A DNA stretch of 50,295 nt from Kiloniellales bacterium (GTDB taxonomy: Bacteria > Pseudomonadota > Alphaproteobacteria > Kiloniellales > JAKSDN01): the NCBI GenBank assembly GCA_028280455.1, contig JANQLT010000054.1:1-50295 (forward strand), written 5' to 3'. Positions 9,135 through 17,778 of this stretch are shown here, one piece after another; within the stretch, counting starts at the first letter, position 1; each line of letters starts with the position of its first letter. The position numbers and the translations under genes are program-made. The notes beneath the pieces are model-generated. The model was given only the letters and a program-made list of their open reading frames with translations, was not told the origin of the DNA and did not search any database.

Positions 9135-10042
9135 CAGTCCGGTAGAATCAGCGTGCCGATGCCGCGGTCGGTGAAGATCTCCAAGAGCATGACGTGAGGC
9201 ATGCGGCCGTCGAGGATGACGGCCGCCTCGACGCCGTTGCCGACGGCCTGCATGCAGGTCTCGAGCTTCGGGATCATGCCGCCGGTGATCGTGCCGTCGG
9301 CCATCAGGCCCTTGATGTCCTTGACGGTCAGGTCGGAGAGCAGGGCGCCGTCGTTGTCCAGCACGCCGACGACGTCGGTCAGCAGCAGCAGCCGGCTGGC
9401 GCCGACGGCCTGGGCGATGGCGCCGGCCACGGTGTCGGCGTTGATGTTGTAGGTCTGGCCGTCGGCCCCGACGCCGATCGGCGCGATGACCGGGATCGCG
9501 CCGCTCTGCTCGAGCGAGGAGAGCACGTGGGGATTGATCTGGCTCGGCTCGCCGACGAAGCCCAGGTCGAGGATCTTCTCGATGTTCGAGTCCTCGTCGC
9601 GCACGCTGCGGCGCAGCTTGACCGCCTTGATCAGGTCGGCGTCCTTGCCGGAAAGCCCGATGGCCTTGCCGCCGGCGGCGTTGATGGTCGAGACGATCTG
9701 CTTGTTGATGCGCCCGGAGAGCACCATCTCGACGACCTCGACGGTCTCCGCGTCGGTTACCCGCAGGCCGTCGATGAACTCGCTCTTCACCGAGAGGCGC
9801 TCGAGCATCTGGCCGATCTGCGGGCCGCCGCCGTGCACCACCACGGGATGGATGCCGACCTGCTTCAGCAGCACGATGTCGCGCGCGAAGACATGGGCCA
9901 GCTTCTCGTCGCCCATGGCATGGCCGCCGTACTTGATGACGAAGGTCCGGCCGCTGTAGCGGCGCATGAAGGGCAGGGCCTCGGTGATCGTCCGGGCGGT
10001 TCGCAGCCACTGCTTGGTGTCGGCGATCGTGCGCTTGTCCAT
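9134..10042 (-). CDS. argB: Acetylglutamate kinase
   Basis: Phosphorylates N-acetyl-L-glutamate with ATP, the second step of arginine biosynthesis. About 302 residues with the amino-acid-kinase fold: [12 protein letters not shown] (ATP-site lysine, about 34-45), VHGGGPQIG (about 70-78), [12 protein letters not shown], the substrate loop [15 protein letters not shown] and GMIPKLETC near the C-terminus. ATG 10042 is the called start; GTG 10051, three codons earlier, is equally possible. The upstream gene engB ends at 10053, so the two are nearly fused. The gene ends the rpmH-rnpA-yidD-yidC-engB-argB series, an arrangement typical of alphaproteobacteria. Confidence 0.96.
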   Translation of the reverse strand: MDKRTIADTKQWLRTARTITEALPFMRRYSGRTFVIKYGGHAMGDEKLAHVFARDIVLLKQVGIHPVVVHGGGPQIGQMLERLSVKSEFIDGLRVTDAETVEVVEMVLSGRINKQIVSTINAAGGKAIGLSGKDADLIKAVKLRRSVRDEDSNIEKILDLGFVGEPSQINPHVLSSLEQSGAIPVIAPIGVGADGQTYNINADTVAGAIAQAVGASRLLLLTDVVGVLDNDGALLSDLTVKDIKGLMADGTITGGMIPKLETCMQAVGNGVEAAVILDGRMPHVMLLEIFTDRGIGTLILPD

Positions 10043-10052
10043 GTCCGGCACT

Positions 10053-10727
10053 CTAGTGAGCGGACTCCGGCTCGGCCAGCGCGGCGAGCGCGGCGCGCAG
10101 CGCGGGAATCCCCTCGCCCTTGAGCGCGCTGGTCACCAGGACCTCCGGATGGGCTGCCAGATGGCCGGCGATCTCGCCCTGCACCGCCTCCGTGATCGCC
10201 GCCAGGGCCGCCGGCTTGGTCTTGTCGGCCTTGGTCAGCACGATCTGGTAGGACACGGCCGCCTCGTCGAGCGCGGCCATGATGGCGCGGTCGCCCTCCT
10301 TGATCCCGTGGCGGGCGTCGATCAGCAGGCAGACGCGGCGCAGGGGGGCGCGGCCGCGCAGGTAGGCCCGGGTCAGGCCGGTCCAGGCCTTGATCGCCTG
10401 CTTGGAGGCGCTGGCGTAGCCGTAGCCGGGCAGGTCGACCAGCATCAGCCGTCCGCCCAGCGAGAAGAAGATGAGCTGCTGGGTCCGGCCGGGCGTGCTC
10501 GAGGTGCGGGCCAGGGTGCGCCGGCCGGTCAGGGCGTTGACCAGGCTCGACTTGCCGACGTTGGAGCGGCCGGCGAAGGCGACCTCGGGCAGCGCGTCCT
10601 CGGGGAGCTGGGCGATCTCGGCGGCGGCGATCAGGAAGTCGCAGCGCTGGGCGAAGAGCAGGCGGCCGGCCTCCAGGGCGGCCTGCCGTTCCTCTGCGTC
10701 TCTTGCGTCTGTCTGGCTTGCGCCCAT
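10053..10727 (-). CDS. engB: Ribosome biogenesis GTP-binding protein EngB (YsxC/YihA)
   Basis: A small essential-type GTPase of the TrmE-Era-EngA-EngB group, used in assembling the large ribosomal subunit. The 224 residues carry the G motifs in order: G1 GRSNVGKSS (about 53-61), G2 with the conserved STPGRTQ (about 81-87), G3 DLPGYGYA (about 101-108), G4 TKAD (about 165-168) and a G5-like [10 protein letters not shown] short N-terminal extension ([13 protein letters not shown]) precedes the domain. It lies 37 bp downstream of yidC and abuts argB. Confidence 0.95.
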   Translation of the reverse strand: MGASQTDARDAEERQAALEAGRLLFAQRCDFLIAAAEIAQLPEDALPEVAFAGRSNVGKSSLVNALTGRRTLARTSSTPGRTQQLIFFSLGGRLMLVDLPGYGYASASKQAIKAWTGLTRAYLRGRAPLRRVCLLIDARHGIKEGDRAIMAALDEAAVSYQIVLTKADKTKPAALAAITEAVQGEIAGHLAAHPEVLVTSALKGEGIPALRAALAALAEPESAH

Positions 10728-10764
10728 CTCGCGGGGCCGGGCTGTCGGGTTCGGGCGGCCGGGA

Positions 10765-12579
10765 TCAGCTAGAGCTGCCGCCGCCGCTACTGCCGCTGCT
10801 GCTGCTACTACTGCTCGAGCTCGGCGGCGCGCCGCCGCCGCGGCCGATCGGCACGCCGGCCCGTTTCATGATCACGGCCTGTTGCAGGATCGACAGCAGG
10901 TTGTTCCAGGTCCAGTAGATCACCAGGCCGGCCGGGAAGCTGGCCAGCAGGAAGGTGAAGATGACCGGCATGAAGAGGAAGATCTTCGCCTGGATCGGGT
11001 CGGGCGGCTGCGGGTTGAGAAGCTGCTGCAGGTACATCGAGATGCCCATGAGCAGCGGCCAGATGCCGAGGTTGATCAGGTCGAAGGCGCCGAGGAAGGG
11101 CGCGTCCCAGGGCATCAGGCCGAAGCCGTTGAGGATCGAGGTCGGGTCGCGGGCCGAGAGGTCCTGGATCCAGCCGAAGAAGGGTGCGTGGCGCATCTCG
11201 ATGGTGACGAAGAGCACCTTGTAGAGCGCGAAGAAGACCGGGATCTGCACCAGGATCGGCAGGCAGCCCGACATGGGGTTGGCGCCTTCCTTCTTGTAGA
11301 GCGCCATCATCTCCTGGTTGAGCTTCTGCTTGTCCTCGGCGTAGCGCTCGCGCAGCTTCAGCATCTCCGGCTGCAGCTTGCGCATCTTGGCCATCGAGAC
11401 GTAGGACTTGTTGGCCAGGGGGAAGAAGACGATCTTGATCGCCACCGTCAGCAGCAGGATCGCCACGCCGAAGTTGCCGCTGTAATCGGCCATGAAGTGC
11501 AGGGCGTAGAACAGCGGCTTGGTCAGGAAATAGAACCAGCCGAAGTCGACCGCCCGGTCGAACTCCGCGACGCCGAACTCGTCGCGGTAGGCGTCGAGCA
11601 GCAGGACCTCCTTGGCGCCGGCGAAGATGCGGCTGGTGACCTCGGCCGAGCCGCCGGCCGGCACGACCATCGGCTCGTAGAGATAGTCGGTCTGGTACTT
11701 GTCGCCGCCGTTGCGCAGCTCGTGCACGAAGCGCGTGCTGACCGGCATGCTCTGGTCGGGGATCAGCGTGACCAGCCAGTACTTGTCGGTGATGCCGATC
11801 CAGCCGCCGGTGGTCGACTGCTCGATCTTGCCGGTGTCCTGCAGGTCGTCGTAGTCGACTTCCTTGAGCGTGCCCTCGAAGACGCCCAGCAGCCCCTCGT
11901 GCAGGATGTAGAAGCCGAGGATGTCGGGCGTGCCACTGCGCGAGACCAGCCCGTAGGGCGACAGGGTGACGTTCTCGCCGCCGCTGTTGAAGACCCTCTG
12001 GGTGATCGTGAAGAGATAGTTCTCGTCGACCTCGAGGTGGCGCTCGAAGCGCAGGCCCTCGCCGTTGTCCCAGGTCAGGGTCACGGTCCGGCCGGGCACC
12101 AGCGGGCCGCCGCGCGCCTGCCACTGGCTCTCGGCGTCGGGCAGGGCGATGGCCCGGTCACTCGCCGCCCAGCCGACGTCGGCGTAGTAGGGCAGCTCGC
12201 TGCCGGTCGGGTGCAGCAGGACGATGTTGTCGCTGGTCGGGTCGACCGTCTCATGGAAGCGGGTCAGGGTCAGGTCGTCGAGGCGGCCGCCCTGCAGCGC
12301 GATCGAGCCGGTCAGGGTCGGGGTCTCGATCGAGAGCCGCGGGCTCGCGGCGATGGCGTCGCTGCGGCTCAGGCTGCCGTCGTCCTGCTGCGCCGGGGCG
12401 CCGCCCGGCGGTTGCGGCAGGCTCGGGTCGAGGGGCCGCGGGGCGCCGTCCTGGCCCATGGTCTCGGCCTGCTGCTGCGGCGGCGGTTCCTGGCCCGGCG
12501 GCGGCGCGAGATAGAACTCGAAGAACAGCAGGATGGCGAGCGACAGCACAATCGCCAAAAGCAGATTGCGTTGATCCAT
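10765..12579 (-). CDS. yidC: Membrane protein insertase YidC
   Basis: Inserts and folds inner-membrane proteins alone or with Sec. ATG 12579 gives MDQRNLLLAIVLSLAILLFFE, the standard YidC start with its first membrane helix; open frame upstream belongs to the yidD region. The 604-residue protein has a proline/glutamine-rich linker (about 25-60), a large periplasmic domain (about 65-350), then the conserved hydrophobic core with helices including YSGNFGVAILLLTVAIKIVFF, QIPVFFALYKVLFV and the WPLLMGISMYLQQ region. The C-terminus is odd: after GRGGG it ends in a run of nine serines and a Ser/Gly tail rather than the basic tail common in the family. It sits between yidD and engB. Confidence 0.96.
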   Translation of the reverse strand: MDQRNLLLAIVLSLAILLFFEFYLAPPPGQEPPPQQQAETMGQDGAPRPLDPSLPQPPGGAPAQQDDGSLSRSDAIAASPRLSIETPTLTGSIALQGGRLDDLTLTRFHETVDPTSDNIVLLHPTGSELPYYADVGWAASDRAIALPDAESQWQARGGPLVPGRTVTLTWDNGEGLRFERHLEVDENYLFTITQRVFNSGGENVTLSPYGLVSRSGTPDILGFYILHEGLLGVFEGTLKEVDYDDLQDTGKIEQSTTGGWIGITDKYWLVTLIPDQSMPVSTRFVHELRNGGDKYQTDYLYEPMVVPAGGSAEVTSRIFAGAKEVLLLDAYRDEFGVAEFDRAVDFGWFYFLTKPLFYALHFMADYSGNFGVAILLLTVAIKIVFFPLANKSYVSMAKMRKLQPEMLKLRERYAEDKQKLNQEMMALYKKEGANPMSGCLPILVQIPVFFALYKVLFVTIEMRHAPFFGWIQDLSARDPTSILNGFGLMPWDAPFLGAFDLINLGIWPLLMGISMYLQQLLNPQPPDPIQAKIFLFMPVIFTFLLASFPAGLVIYWTWNNLLSILQQAVIMKRAGVPIGRGGGAPPSSSSSSSSSGSSGGGSSS

Positions 12580-12617
12580 CACGGCACGTCTCCCGGCGAG
12601 GTCGGCTCGGCGCCGGC

Positions 12618-12917
12618 TTAGCGGGCGCCGGACAGCGCGCCCGGGCGCTTGTCGGCGCCCCGCTGCTCCGGGAGATGGTGACGGCAGCCGGCCTCGCAAG
12701 CGGGCACCGGGTCGTAGCCGCCCGCCGCCCAGGGGTGGCAGCGCAACAGACGGCGCAGGGCGAGCCAGAGGCCGGCCAGCGCGCCGTGGCGCTCGACGGC
12801 CTCCAGGGCGTATTCCGAGCAGGTCGGCAGATAGCGGCAGCTCGGCCCGAGGATCGGCGAGATCGTCCATTGATAGAGGCGGATGGCGATCCGCAGCGGG
12901 CTCGGCAGGCGGGCCAT
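12618..12917 (-). CDS. yidD: Membrane protein insertion efficiency factor YidD
   Basis: A 99-residue protein of the YidD (HlyA) family, a small amphipathic inner-membrane-associated protein that aids YidC-dependent insertion. Conserved features: [29 protein letters not shown] (about 11-39, holding the family cysteines) and [16 protein letters not shown] (about 57-72). The start is ATG 12917, only 4 bp after the rnpA stop. The C-terminal extension with further cysteines (CEAGCRHH) is variable in the family. It is the third gene of the rpmH-rnpA-yidD-yidC operon. Confidence 0.95.
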   Translation of the reverse strand: MARLPSPLRIAIRLYQWTISPILGPSCRYLPTCSEYALEAVERHGALAGLWLALRRLLRCHPWAAGGYDPVPACEAGCRHHLPEQRGADKRPGALSGAR

Positions 12918-12921
12918 GGCC

Positions 12922-13341
12922 TCAGGCCTTCCGGATCTTGCGCCGGGCCGGGCGCGGGCCGCGCGGCGGCGCGTCCTGGATCCGCTGCAGGGCGGTCTCG
13001 AGATCGGCCGCCAGGCTCCGGTAGGGGCGCGTCGGCGTCTCGCGCCTGGCGATCAGCACGTAGTCCGTGCCCGGCCGGCCGCGCCGCGGCAGGATCTCCT
13101 GCGACAGGGCGCGCAGGCGCCGGCGGGCCCGATTGCGGGTCACGGCATTGCCGACCTTGCGGCTGGCGGTCAGGCCGTAGCGCAGGGGTTTCGCGTCTTG
13201 CTCGTGGTCGCGGGGCCGTTCCGCCTCAACCGGGCGCTCGAGGGCCTGCAGGATGAGGCCGGACGTGACCCATTTCCTGCCGGCTCTGGCGACGCGCAGG
13301 AATTCGGCACGCTTGGAGAGCCGCCCGAGATGCGGAGTCAT
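12922..13341 (-). CDS. rnpA: Ribonuclease P protein component
   Basis: The protein subunit of RNase P, which trims tRNA 5' ends together with the M1 RNA. From ATG 13341 it is 139 residues, beginning [20 protein letters not shown] and containing the family signature [20 protein letters not shown] (about 72-91). Open frame further upstream covers rpmH and is not this gene. The insert [18 protein letters not shown] (about 36-53) lengthens the protein moderately, as in other alphaproteobacteria. The C-terminus is very basic, fitting RNA binding. rpmH ends 5 bp upstream and yidD starts 4 bp downstream. Confidence 0.95.
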   Translation of the reverse strand: MTPHLGRLSKRAEFLRVARAGRKWVTSGLILQALERPVEAERPRDHEQDAKPLRYGLTASRKVGNAVTRNRARRRLRALSQEILPRRGRPGTDYVLIARRETPTRPYRSLAADLETALQRIQDAPPRGPRPARRKIRKA

Positions 13342-13346
13342 GGGGG

Positions 13347-13481
13347 TCAGGCTGACAGGCGCTTGCGACCCTTGGCACGGCGCCGGGACAGGATCTTGCG
13401 GCCGCCGACCGTGGCCATGCGGGCGCGGAAGCCGTGGCGGCGCTTGCGGACAAGCACACTGGGCTGATAGGTGCGCTTCAC
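13347..13481 (-). CDS. rpmH: 50S ribosomal protein L34
   Basis: A 44-residue, highly basic ribosomal protein. The GTG start at 13481 gives (M)[20 protein letters not shown], the L34 N-terminus, and the protein ends with [18 protein letters not shown] ribosome site lies about 10 bases upstream on the minus strand. Longer in-frame starts exist but add sequence unlike any L34. It is the first gene of the rnpA-yidD-yidC-engB-argB run, the usual order in this class. Confidence 0.97.
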   Translation of the reverse strand: MKRTYQPSVLVRKRRHGFRARMATVGGRKILSRRRAKGRKRLSA

Positions 13482-13652
13482 CAAAAATCTCCGAGATTGG
13501 GGGCTGGCTTGGCTTCGCCGGGGCTGTATAAGGGCGGGCCGGTCGTCTGTCAACGCGCCCTGCAGGCCGCTTTTCCGATCTTTTCAGAGCGGTCCCGAGG
13601 GCCGCTTCGGCCGCGGCCCGCGCGGGCTGAAGCATGACCGGGGCGAGCCGCC

Positions 13653-14381
13653 ATGGCCGAGCAAAGCGACAAGGCACAAGGAGCCGGCGGGCCCCTGCGG
13701 CGCTGGCTGCCCTTGCTCCTGCTGCTCGCCGGTCTCGCTTTGTTCTTCGCCTTCGGCCTGCAGGACTACCTGACCCTCGAGTCCCTGTCCCGCTACAGCG
13801 AGGACCTGCGGGCGATCAGCCAGCTCTGGTGGGCGCCCCTCGCCTACGGGCTGGTCTACGCGGCGGGAATCCTCTTCTTTCCGCCCAGCGGCGCCGCCAT
13901 GACCATCGCCGGCGGCTACATGTTCGGCCAGTTCTTCGGCAGCTTCTGCATCGTCATCGCCGCGACGCTCGGCGCCACCGCCCTGTTCCTGGTCGCCAAG
14001 ACCTCGATCGGCGATGCCCTGCGGGCCAAGGCCGGGCCGGCGATCCAGCGCATGGAGGCCGGCTTCCGGGAGAACGAGCTCAACTATCTCCTGGTGCTGC
14101 GCCTGATCCCGCTGTTCCCCTTCTGGCTGGTCAACCTGGTGCCGGCCTTTCTCGGGGTGCGCCTGCGGACCTTCGTGCTGGGCACCTTCTTCGGCATCAT
14201 CCCGGGGACCTTCGTCTACGCCTCGGTCGGCGCCGGCCTGGAGAGCGTGATCAGCCAGGGCGGCGAGATCTCCCTGGCCGGCGTCCTGACGCCCCAGGTG
14301 ATCACGGCCCTGGTCGGCCTGGCGGTGCTGGCGCTGATCCCGGTGATCTACAAGCGGGTCAAGGCGCGCCGGGCCGAGTGA
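13653..14381 (+). CDS. TVP38/TMEM64 family (DedA-like) membrane protein
   Basis: A 242-residue inner-membrane protein of the TVP38/TMEM64 (VTT domain) family, relatives of DedA proteins linked to lipid carrier or phospholipid translocation. It has an N-terminal membrane helix (about 17-35), a conserved central part with FFPPSGAAMTIAGGYMFG (about 76-93) and SFCIVIAATLGATALFLVAK, an amphipathic FRENELNYLLVLRLIPLFPF stretch, the family motif LGVRLRTFVLGTFFGIIPGT (about 169-188) and a final helix (about 215-233). It starts at ATG 13653, divergent from rpmH. The precise substrate is unknown. Confidence 0.9.
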   Translation: MAEQSDKAQGAGGPLRRWLPLLLLLAGLALFFAFGLQDYLTLESLSRYSEDLRAISQLWWAPLAYGLVYAAGILFFPPSGAAMTIAGGYMFGQFFGSFCIVIAATLGATALFLVAKTSIGDALRAKAGPAIQRMEAGFRENELNYLLVLRLIPLFPFWLVNLVPAFLGVRLRTFVLGTFFGIIPGTFVYASVGAGLESVISQGGEISLAGVLTPQVITALVGLAVLALIPVIYKRVKARRAE

Positions 14382-14416
14382 CCCTCGCGGGGGCCCAAAG
14401 ACACAGCGGGCCGCTC

Positions 14417-14499
14417 GGTGATCACCCGGATGTGAATGGCGGGAACCAAAGTAAAGCCAGAGAACTCACTGAGTTGTGACCCCAATCGCCGGGGGGTCA
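14417..14499. promoter_or_regulatory. Dyad-rich leader upstream of the CNPC-repeat gene
   Basis: Two inverted repeats lie in the 250-bp spacer before the gene: the perfect palindrome GGTGATCACC (14417-14426), and TGACCCC (14477-14483) with GGGGTCA (14493-14499) across a 9-base gap. Either could be an operator, or the second a leader hairpin. A GGAACC at 14442 resembles an ECF -35 but no matching -10 was found. Function is not shown. Confidence 0.35.
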
Positions 14500-14631
14500 T
14501 CTTGTCCGTAAAACGGCCCGCACTGATAACTAGGGCGGGCGCAACGGCCGGCCATGGGGCCGAGGCCCGCGCGGTCCAGGTCGCCGGCTCGCCCGGCAGT
14601 CAACTCGGATTCAACTCAAGGAGCCTTGTCC

Positions 14632-14916
14632 ATGTTGAAGGAAACTGTCGTCGCGCTGAGCGTCGCGACCCTGAGCGCTTCGGCCGCGGTGCTGCCGACC
14701 GCCGCCGCCAAGGCCGCGGACACCTCGGTGCAGATCGCTGCCTGTAACCCCTGCAATCCCTGCGCCGCCAATGCCTGCAATCCCTGCAACCCCTGCGCGG
14801 CCAAGGCCTGCAACCCCTGCAATCCTTGCGGCGCGGCCAAGAACCCCTGCAATCCCTGCAACCCCTGCGCGGCGGCCAACCCCTGCAATCCCTGCAATCC
14901 CTGCGCGGCCAACTGA
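14632..14916 (+). CDS. Secreted CNPC-repeat cysteine-rich protein
   Basis: A 94-residue protein. The start ATG 14632 follows a clear AAGGAG site with 8-base spacing. Residues 1-29 look like a signal peptide ([20 protein letters not shown], then AAAKAADT). After that comes a low-complexity region of five units, each containing CNPCNPC separated by AAN, AAK, GAAKN or AAAN; this gives 15 cysteines, all in the last ~58 residues. Such CxxC arrays suit metal binding (copper or zinc) or disulfide-rich periplasmic proteins, but no function is established. There is no obvious partner gene: a histidine kinase gene follows after a strong terminator. The repeats are DNA-level too, from CCCTGCAA(T/C) units. 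Confidence 0.8.
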   Translation: MLKETVVALSVATLSASAAVLPTAAAKAADTSVQIAACNPCNPCAANACNPCNPCAAKACNPCNPCGAAKNPCNPCNPCAAANPCNPCNPCAAN

Positions 14917-14951
14917 GGGCCTTTCGCAGCTAGGTCACGCTTCTCCTGAGC

Positions 14952-14997
14952 GCGGGGCGCCTCCGGCCGCGATCGCGGCACCGGCGAGGCGCCCCGC
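14952..14997 (+). terminator. Strong GC-rich terminator hairpin
   Basis: A perfect 12-bp stem, GCGGGGCGCCTC (14952-14963) and its complement (14986-14997), encloses a 22-base loop that holds a further CGCGATCGCG palindrome. It lies 35 bp after the CNPC-repeat gene and before the histidine kinase, so it should isolate the small gene as a single transcript. There is no strong T-run. Confidence 0.65.
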
Positions 14998-15043
14998 CTC
15001 CGGTCTCCGCAAGCCCCCGCCCGACGTGCTATAAGCCGGGGCG

Positions 15044-16456
15044 ATGACGGGACCGACGTTCCGCCTGTCCGACGCGCTCGCAGGGCTGTCGGCCAGGTTG
15101 CTCCTGATGACGATCGCTTTCGTGATGCTGGCCGAGGTGCTGATCTTCGCCCCTTCGGTCGGCCGCTTCCGCTTGACCTATCTGGAGGAGCGGCTGGCGG
15201 CGGCGCACCTGGCGATCCTGACCCTCGACGCCACCCCCGACCAGATGCTCGGCGACGACTTGCGGCTCGAGCTGCTGGCCCACGTCCAGGCCTTCAGCAT
15301 CGCCCTGACCCGGCGCGGGCGCGGCAAGCTGATGCTGAGCAGCGGCACGCCCTTCCAGGTCGACGAGACCTTCGACCTGCGCAGGACCGGCTTCTTCGGC
15401 CTGATCGGCGACGCCTTCTCGGCCCTGGTCGCAGAGCCGGGCCGGGTCCTGCGGGTCGTCGGGGTCTCGCCCAAGGACTCGGCCGTGCTGGTCGAGCTGG
15501 TGATCGACGAGGCACCGCTGAAGGCCGAGCTGATCGCCTTCGCCAAGCGCATCCTGGCGCTGTCGCTGGTCATCTCGCTGTTCACCGCGGCCCTGGTCTA
15601 TCTCTCCCTGCACATGATCATGGTCCGGCCCATGCTGCGGCTGACCGAGAACATGAGCCGCTTCAGCGACGACCCGGAGGACGAGACGCGGGTGCTGGCG
15701 CCGAGCGCCCGGGCCGACGAGATCGGCCAGGTGCAGCGAGAGCTCGAATCGATGCAGCGCGGCCTGCGCGCCGCCCTGCAGCACAAGACCCGGCTGGCCG
15801 GCCTCGGCACGGCCATGGCCAAGATCCACCACGACCTGAAGAACATCCTGGCGACGGCGCTGATCCTCTCGGACCGCCTGCAGAAGAGCGACGACCCGGA
15901 GGTCGCCCGGGTGACGCCGCGGCTCATGGACGCGATCGAGCGGGCGGCCAAGCTCTGCGAGCAGACCCTGACCTTCACCCGCGAAGGGCCGGTGCATCTG
16001 GAGCGCAGCCGCTTCGATCTCGGCGCCCTGGTCGACGAGGTCGGCGCCTCCCTGCCGGGCCGGGTCAACGGCGCGGCGGCCTGGCGCAACCGGCTCGACT
16101 CGCAGATCGAGATCACCGCCGACCGCGAGCAGCTCCATCGCGTGCTGACCAACCTCGGGCAGAACGCCATCGAGGCCGGCGCCACCACGGTCGAGGTCTC
16201 GGCCGAGCTGGCCAACGGCAGCCTGCGCATCGCCGTGCGCGACGACGGCCCCGGCCTGGTGCCGCGGGCGCGCGAGCGGCTGTTCCAGCCCTTCGCCGGC
16301 TCGGCGCGCGCCGGCAGCACGGGCCTCGGCCTGGCGATCTCGCGCGAGCTGATGCGCGCCCACGGCGGCGACATCCGCCTGGCCAGCTCGACCGGCGAAG
16401 GCAGCGTCTTCGACATCGAGCTGCCGCTGGAGCCGGGCCGGCGCGAGCCGAGCTGA
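15044..16456 (+). CDS. Membrane sensor histidine kinase (orphan)
   Basis: A 470-residue two-component sensor. Two membrane helices (about 15-37 and 166-190) flank a periplasmic sensor region of about 130 residues; a HAMP-like stretch follows (VRPMLRLTENMSRFSDD, about 195-212). The phospho-acceptor motif is IHHDLKN, with the likely histidine at 263. The ATPase domain has N box LGQNAIEA, G1 DDGPG, F box LFQPF and G2 GSTGLGLAIS. The H box carries Asp-Leu-Lys-Asn after the histidine rather than Glu-Leu-Arg-Thr-Pro. No response-regulator gene is adjacent, so the partner is unknown. It starts at ATG 15044 and converges with rlmI, with 24 bp between the stops. Confidence 0.9.
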   Translation: MTGPTFRLSDALAGLSARLLLMTIAFVMLAEVLIFAPSVGRFRLTYLEERLAAAHLAILTLDATPDQMLGDDLRLELLAHVQAFSIALTRRGRGKLMLSSGTPFQVDETFDLRRTGFFGLIGDAFSALVAEPGRVLRVVGVSPKDSAVLVELVIDEAPLKAELIAFAKRILALSLVISLFTAALVYLSLHMIMVRPMLRLTENMSRFSDDPEDETRVLAPSARADEIGQVQRELESMQRGLRAALQHKTRLAGLGTAMAKIHHDLKNILATALILSDRLQKSDDPEVARVTPRLMDAIERAAKLCEQTLTFTREGPVHLERSRFDLGALVDEVGASLPGRVNGAAAWRNRLDSQIEITADREQLHRVLTNLGQNAIEAGATTVEVSAELANGSLRIAVRDDGPGLVPRARERLFQPFAGSARAGSTGLGLAISRELMRAHGGDIRLASSTGEGSVFDIELPLEPGRREPS

Positions 16457-16480
16457 CTCGAGGCCGGCGCGGCGTCTCAC

Positions 16481-17716
16481 TCAGTCTAGCGCGAGCACCA
16501 GAGCCTTCAGGTAGGCGCTTTCCGGCAGGGCGGGGTGCAGCGGGTGGTCCGGGCCGGCGCCTGAGGCCCGCAGGATGCGGGCGCGGCGGCCGGCGTTGGC
16601 GATGCCGCGGCGGACCTGCTCGGCGAAGGCGGCGTGCTCCATGTGGTGCGAGCAGGAGGCGATGAAGAGCGTGCCCTGGGGCGCCACCACATCGGCGGCG
16701 AGGCGGGCCAGCTTGCGGTAGCCCTTGGTGCCCTGGAAGAGGTCCTTCTTGCTCTTGATGAAGGCCGGCGGGTCGACGATGACCAGCTCGAAGCGCTCCT
16801 TGTTGCGGGCCAGGCCCTGGAGCTGGCCGAAGACCTCGGCCTTGCGGAACTCGCAGCGCTCGGCGACGCCGTTGAGCTCGGCCGCCTGGCGGGCGATCTC
16901 GAGCGCCGGCTCCGAGCGGTCGAGGGCGAGCACCTCGCGGGCGCCGGCCAGGGCCGCCTGGATGGCGAAGCCGCCGCTGTAGCTGTAGCCGTCGAGCACC
17001 CGGGCGTCCTTGGCGAAGCGGGCGACCCAGGCGCGGTTCTCGCGCTGGTCGAAGAACCAGCCGGTCTTCTGGCCCTCGGCCGGCTGGGCGAGGTAGCGGG
17101 CGCCGTTCTCGACCACCTCCAGGGGTTCCGAAAAGTCGCCGCGGCGGACATCGACGCGCTCCTCCAGGCCTTCGGTCTTGCGCGCCGGGGTGTCGTTGCG
17201 CAGCAGGATCCGGCTCGGCGAGAGCAGGCGGTCCAGCGCCTCGAGCAGCGGCTCGGTCAGGCCCTCCATGCCGGCGCAGTTGACCTGCAGGACCAGGGCG
17301 TCGCCGAAGCGGTCGACGATCAGCCCCGGCAGGCCGTCGGCCTCGGCGTGGACCAGGCGGTAGTGCGGCGCCTCGAACAGCCGCTCGCGGATCGCCAGGG
17401 CACGGGCCAGGCGCTCGGCCAGGAAGTCGCCGTCGATCTCGGCCCGCGGGTTGCCGGTCAGCAGGCGCCCGGCGATCAGCGGCAGGCGGTTGTAGAAGGC
17501 CGTGCCGAGCCCCTCGCCCTCGGCGCTTTCGACTCGCACCAGGGTGCCGAGCGGCAGGGCCTTCAAGGCCGCGTCCGGCTGCACCTCGTTGGAGTAGATC
17601 CAGGGGTGGCCGCGCTGCAGGCGCTTCTGCGCGCCGGGCTTGAGGCGCACGGCGGGCCGCGCCGAGGCGTAGGAGGGATCGAGCAGCAGCGCGTCTTCGG
17701 GCGTGATGTCGGCCAT
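16481..17716 (-). CDS. rlmI: 23S rRNA (cytosine-5) methyltransferase, RlmI family
   Basis: A SAM-dependent RNA methyltransferase of the RlmI (YccW) type, which methylates C1962 of 23S rRNA in E. coli. The 411 residues start at ATG 17716. An N-terminal PUA domain (about 20-95, with RLQRGHPWIYSNEV), a middle domain (ADGLPGLIVDRFGDALVLQV) and a Rossmann methyltransferase domain follow in order. The SAM motif is VLDGYSYSGGFAIQAA (about 244-259), and the catalytic region is LVIVDPPAFIKSKKD, then SCSHHM with a cysteine. RlmI is the best match; the exact target base is inferred. Confidence 0.88.
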   Translation of the reverse strand: MADITPEDALLLDPSYASARPAVRLKPGAQKRLQRGHPWIYSNEVQPDAALKALPLGTLVRVESAEGEGLGTAFYNRLPLIAGRLLTGNPRAEIDGDFLAERLARALAIRERLFEAPHYRLVHAEADGLPGLIVDRFGDALVLQVNCAGMEGLTEPLLEALDRLLSPSRILLRNDTPARKTEGLEERVDVRRGDFSEPLEVVENGARYLAQPAEGQKTGWFFDQRENRAWVARFAKDARVLDGYSYSGGFAIQAALAGAREVLALDRSEPALEIARQAAELNGVAERCEFRKAEVFGQLQGLARNKERFELVIVDPPAFIKSKKDLFQGTKGYRKLARLAADVVAPQGTLFIASCSHHMEHAAFAEQVRRGIANAGRRARILRASGAGPDHPLHPALPESAYLKALVLALD

Positions 17717-17778
17717 GGCGGCGCAGTCTAGTCCCGGCCGAGGCGAGGGCAAGCGGACTCGGATCTGTGTCCGAAGCG

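Noticed and set aside
14440..14475. ECF/EcfG-like promoter before the CNPC-repeat gene
   Set aside because: A GGAACC -35-like element is present but no GTT/CGTT -10 at the right spacing was found.
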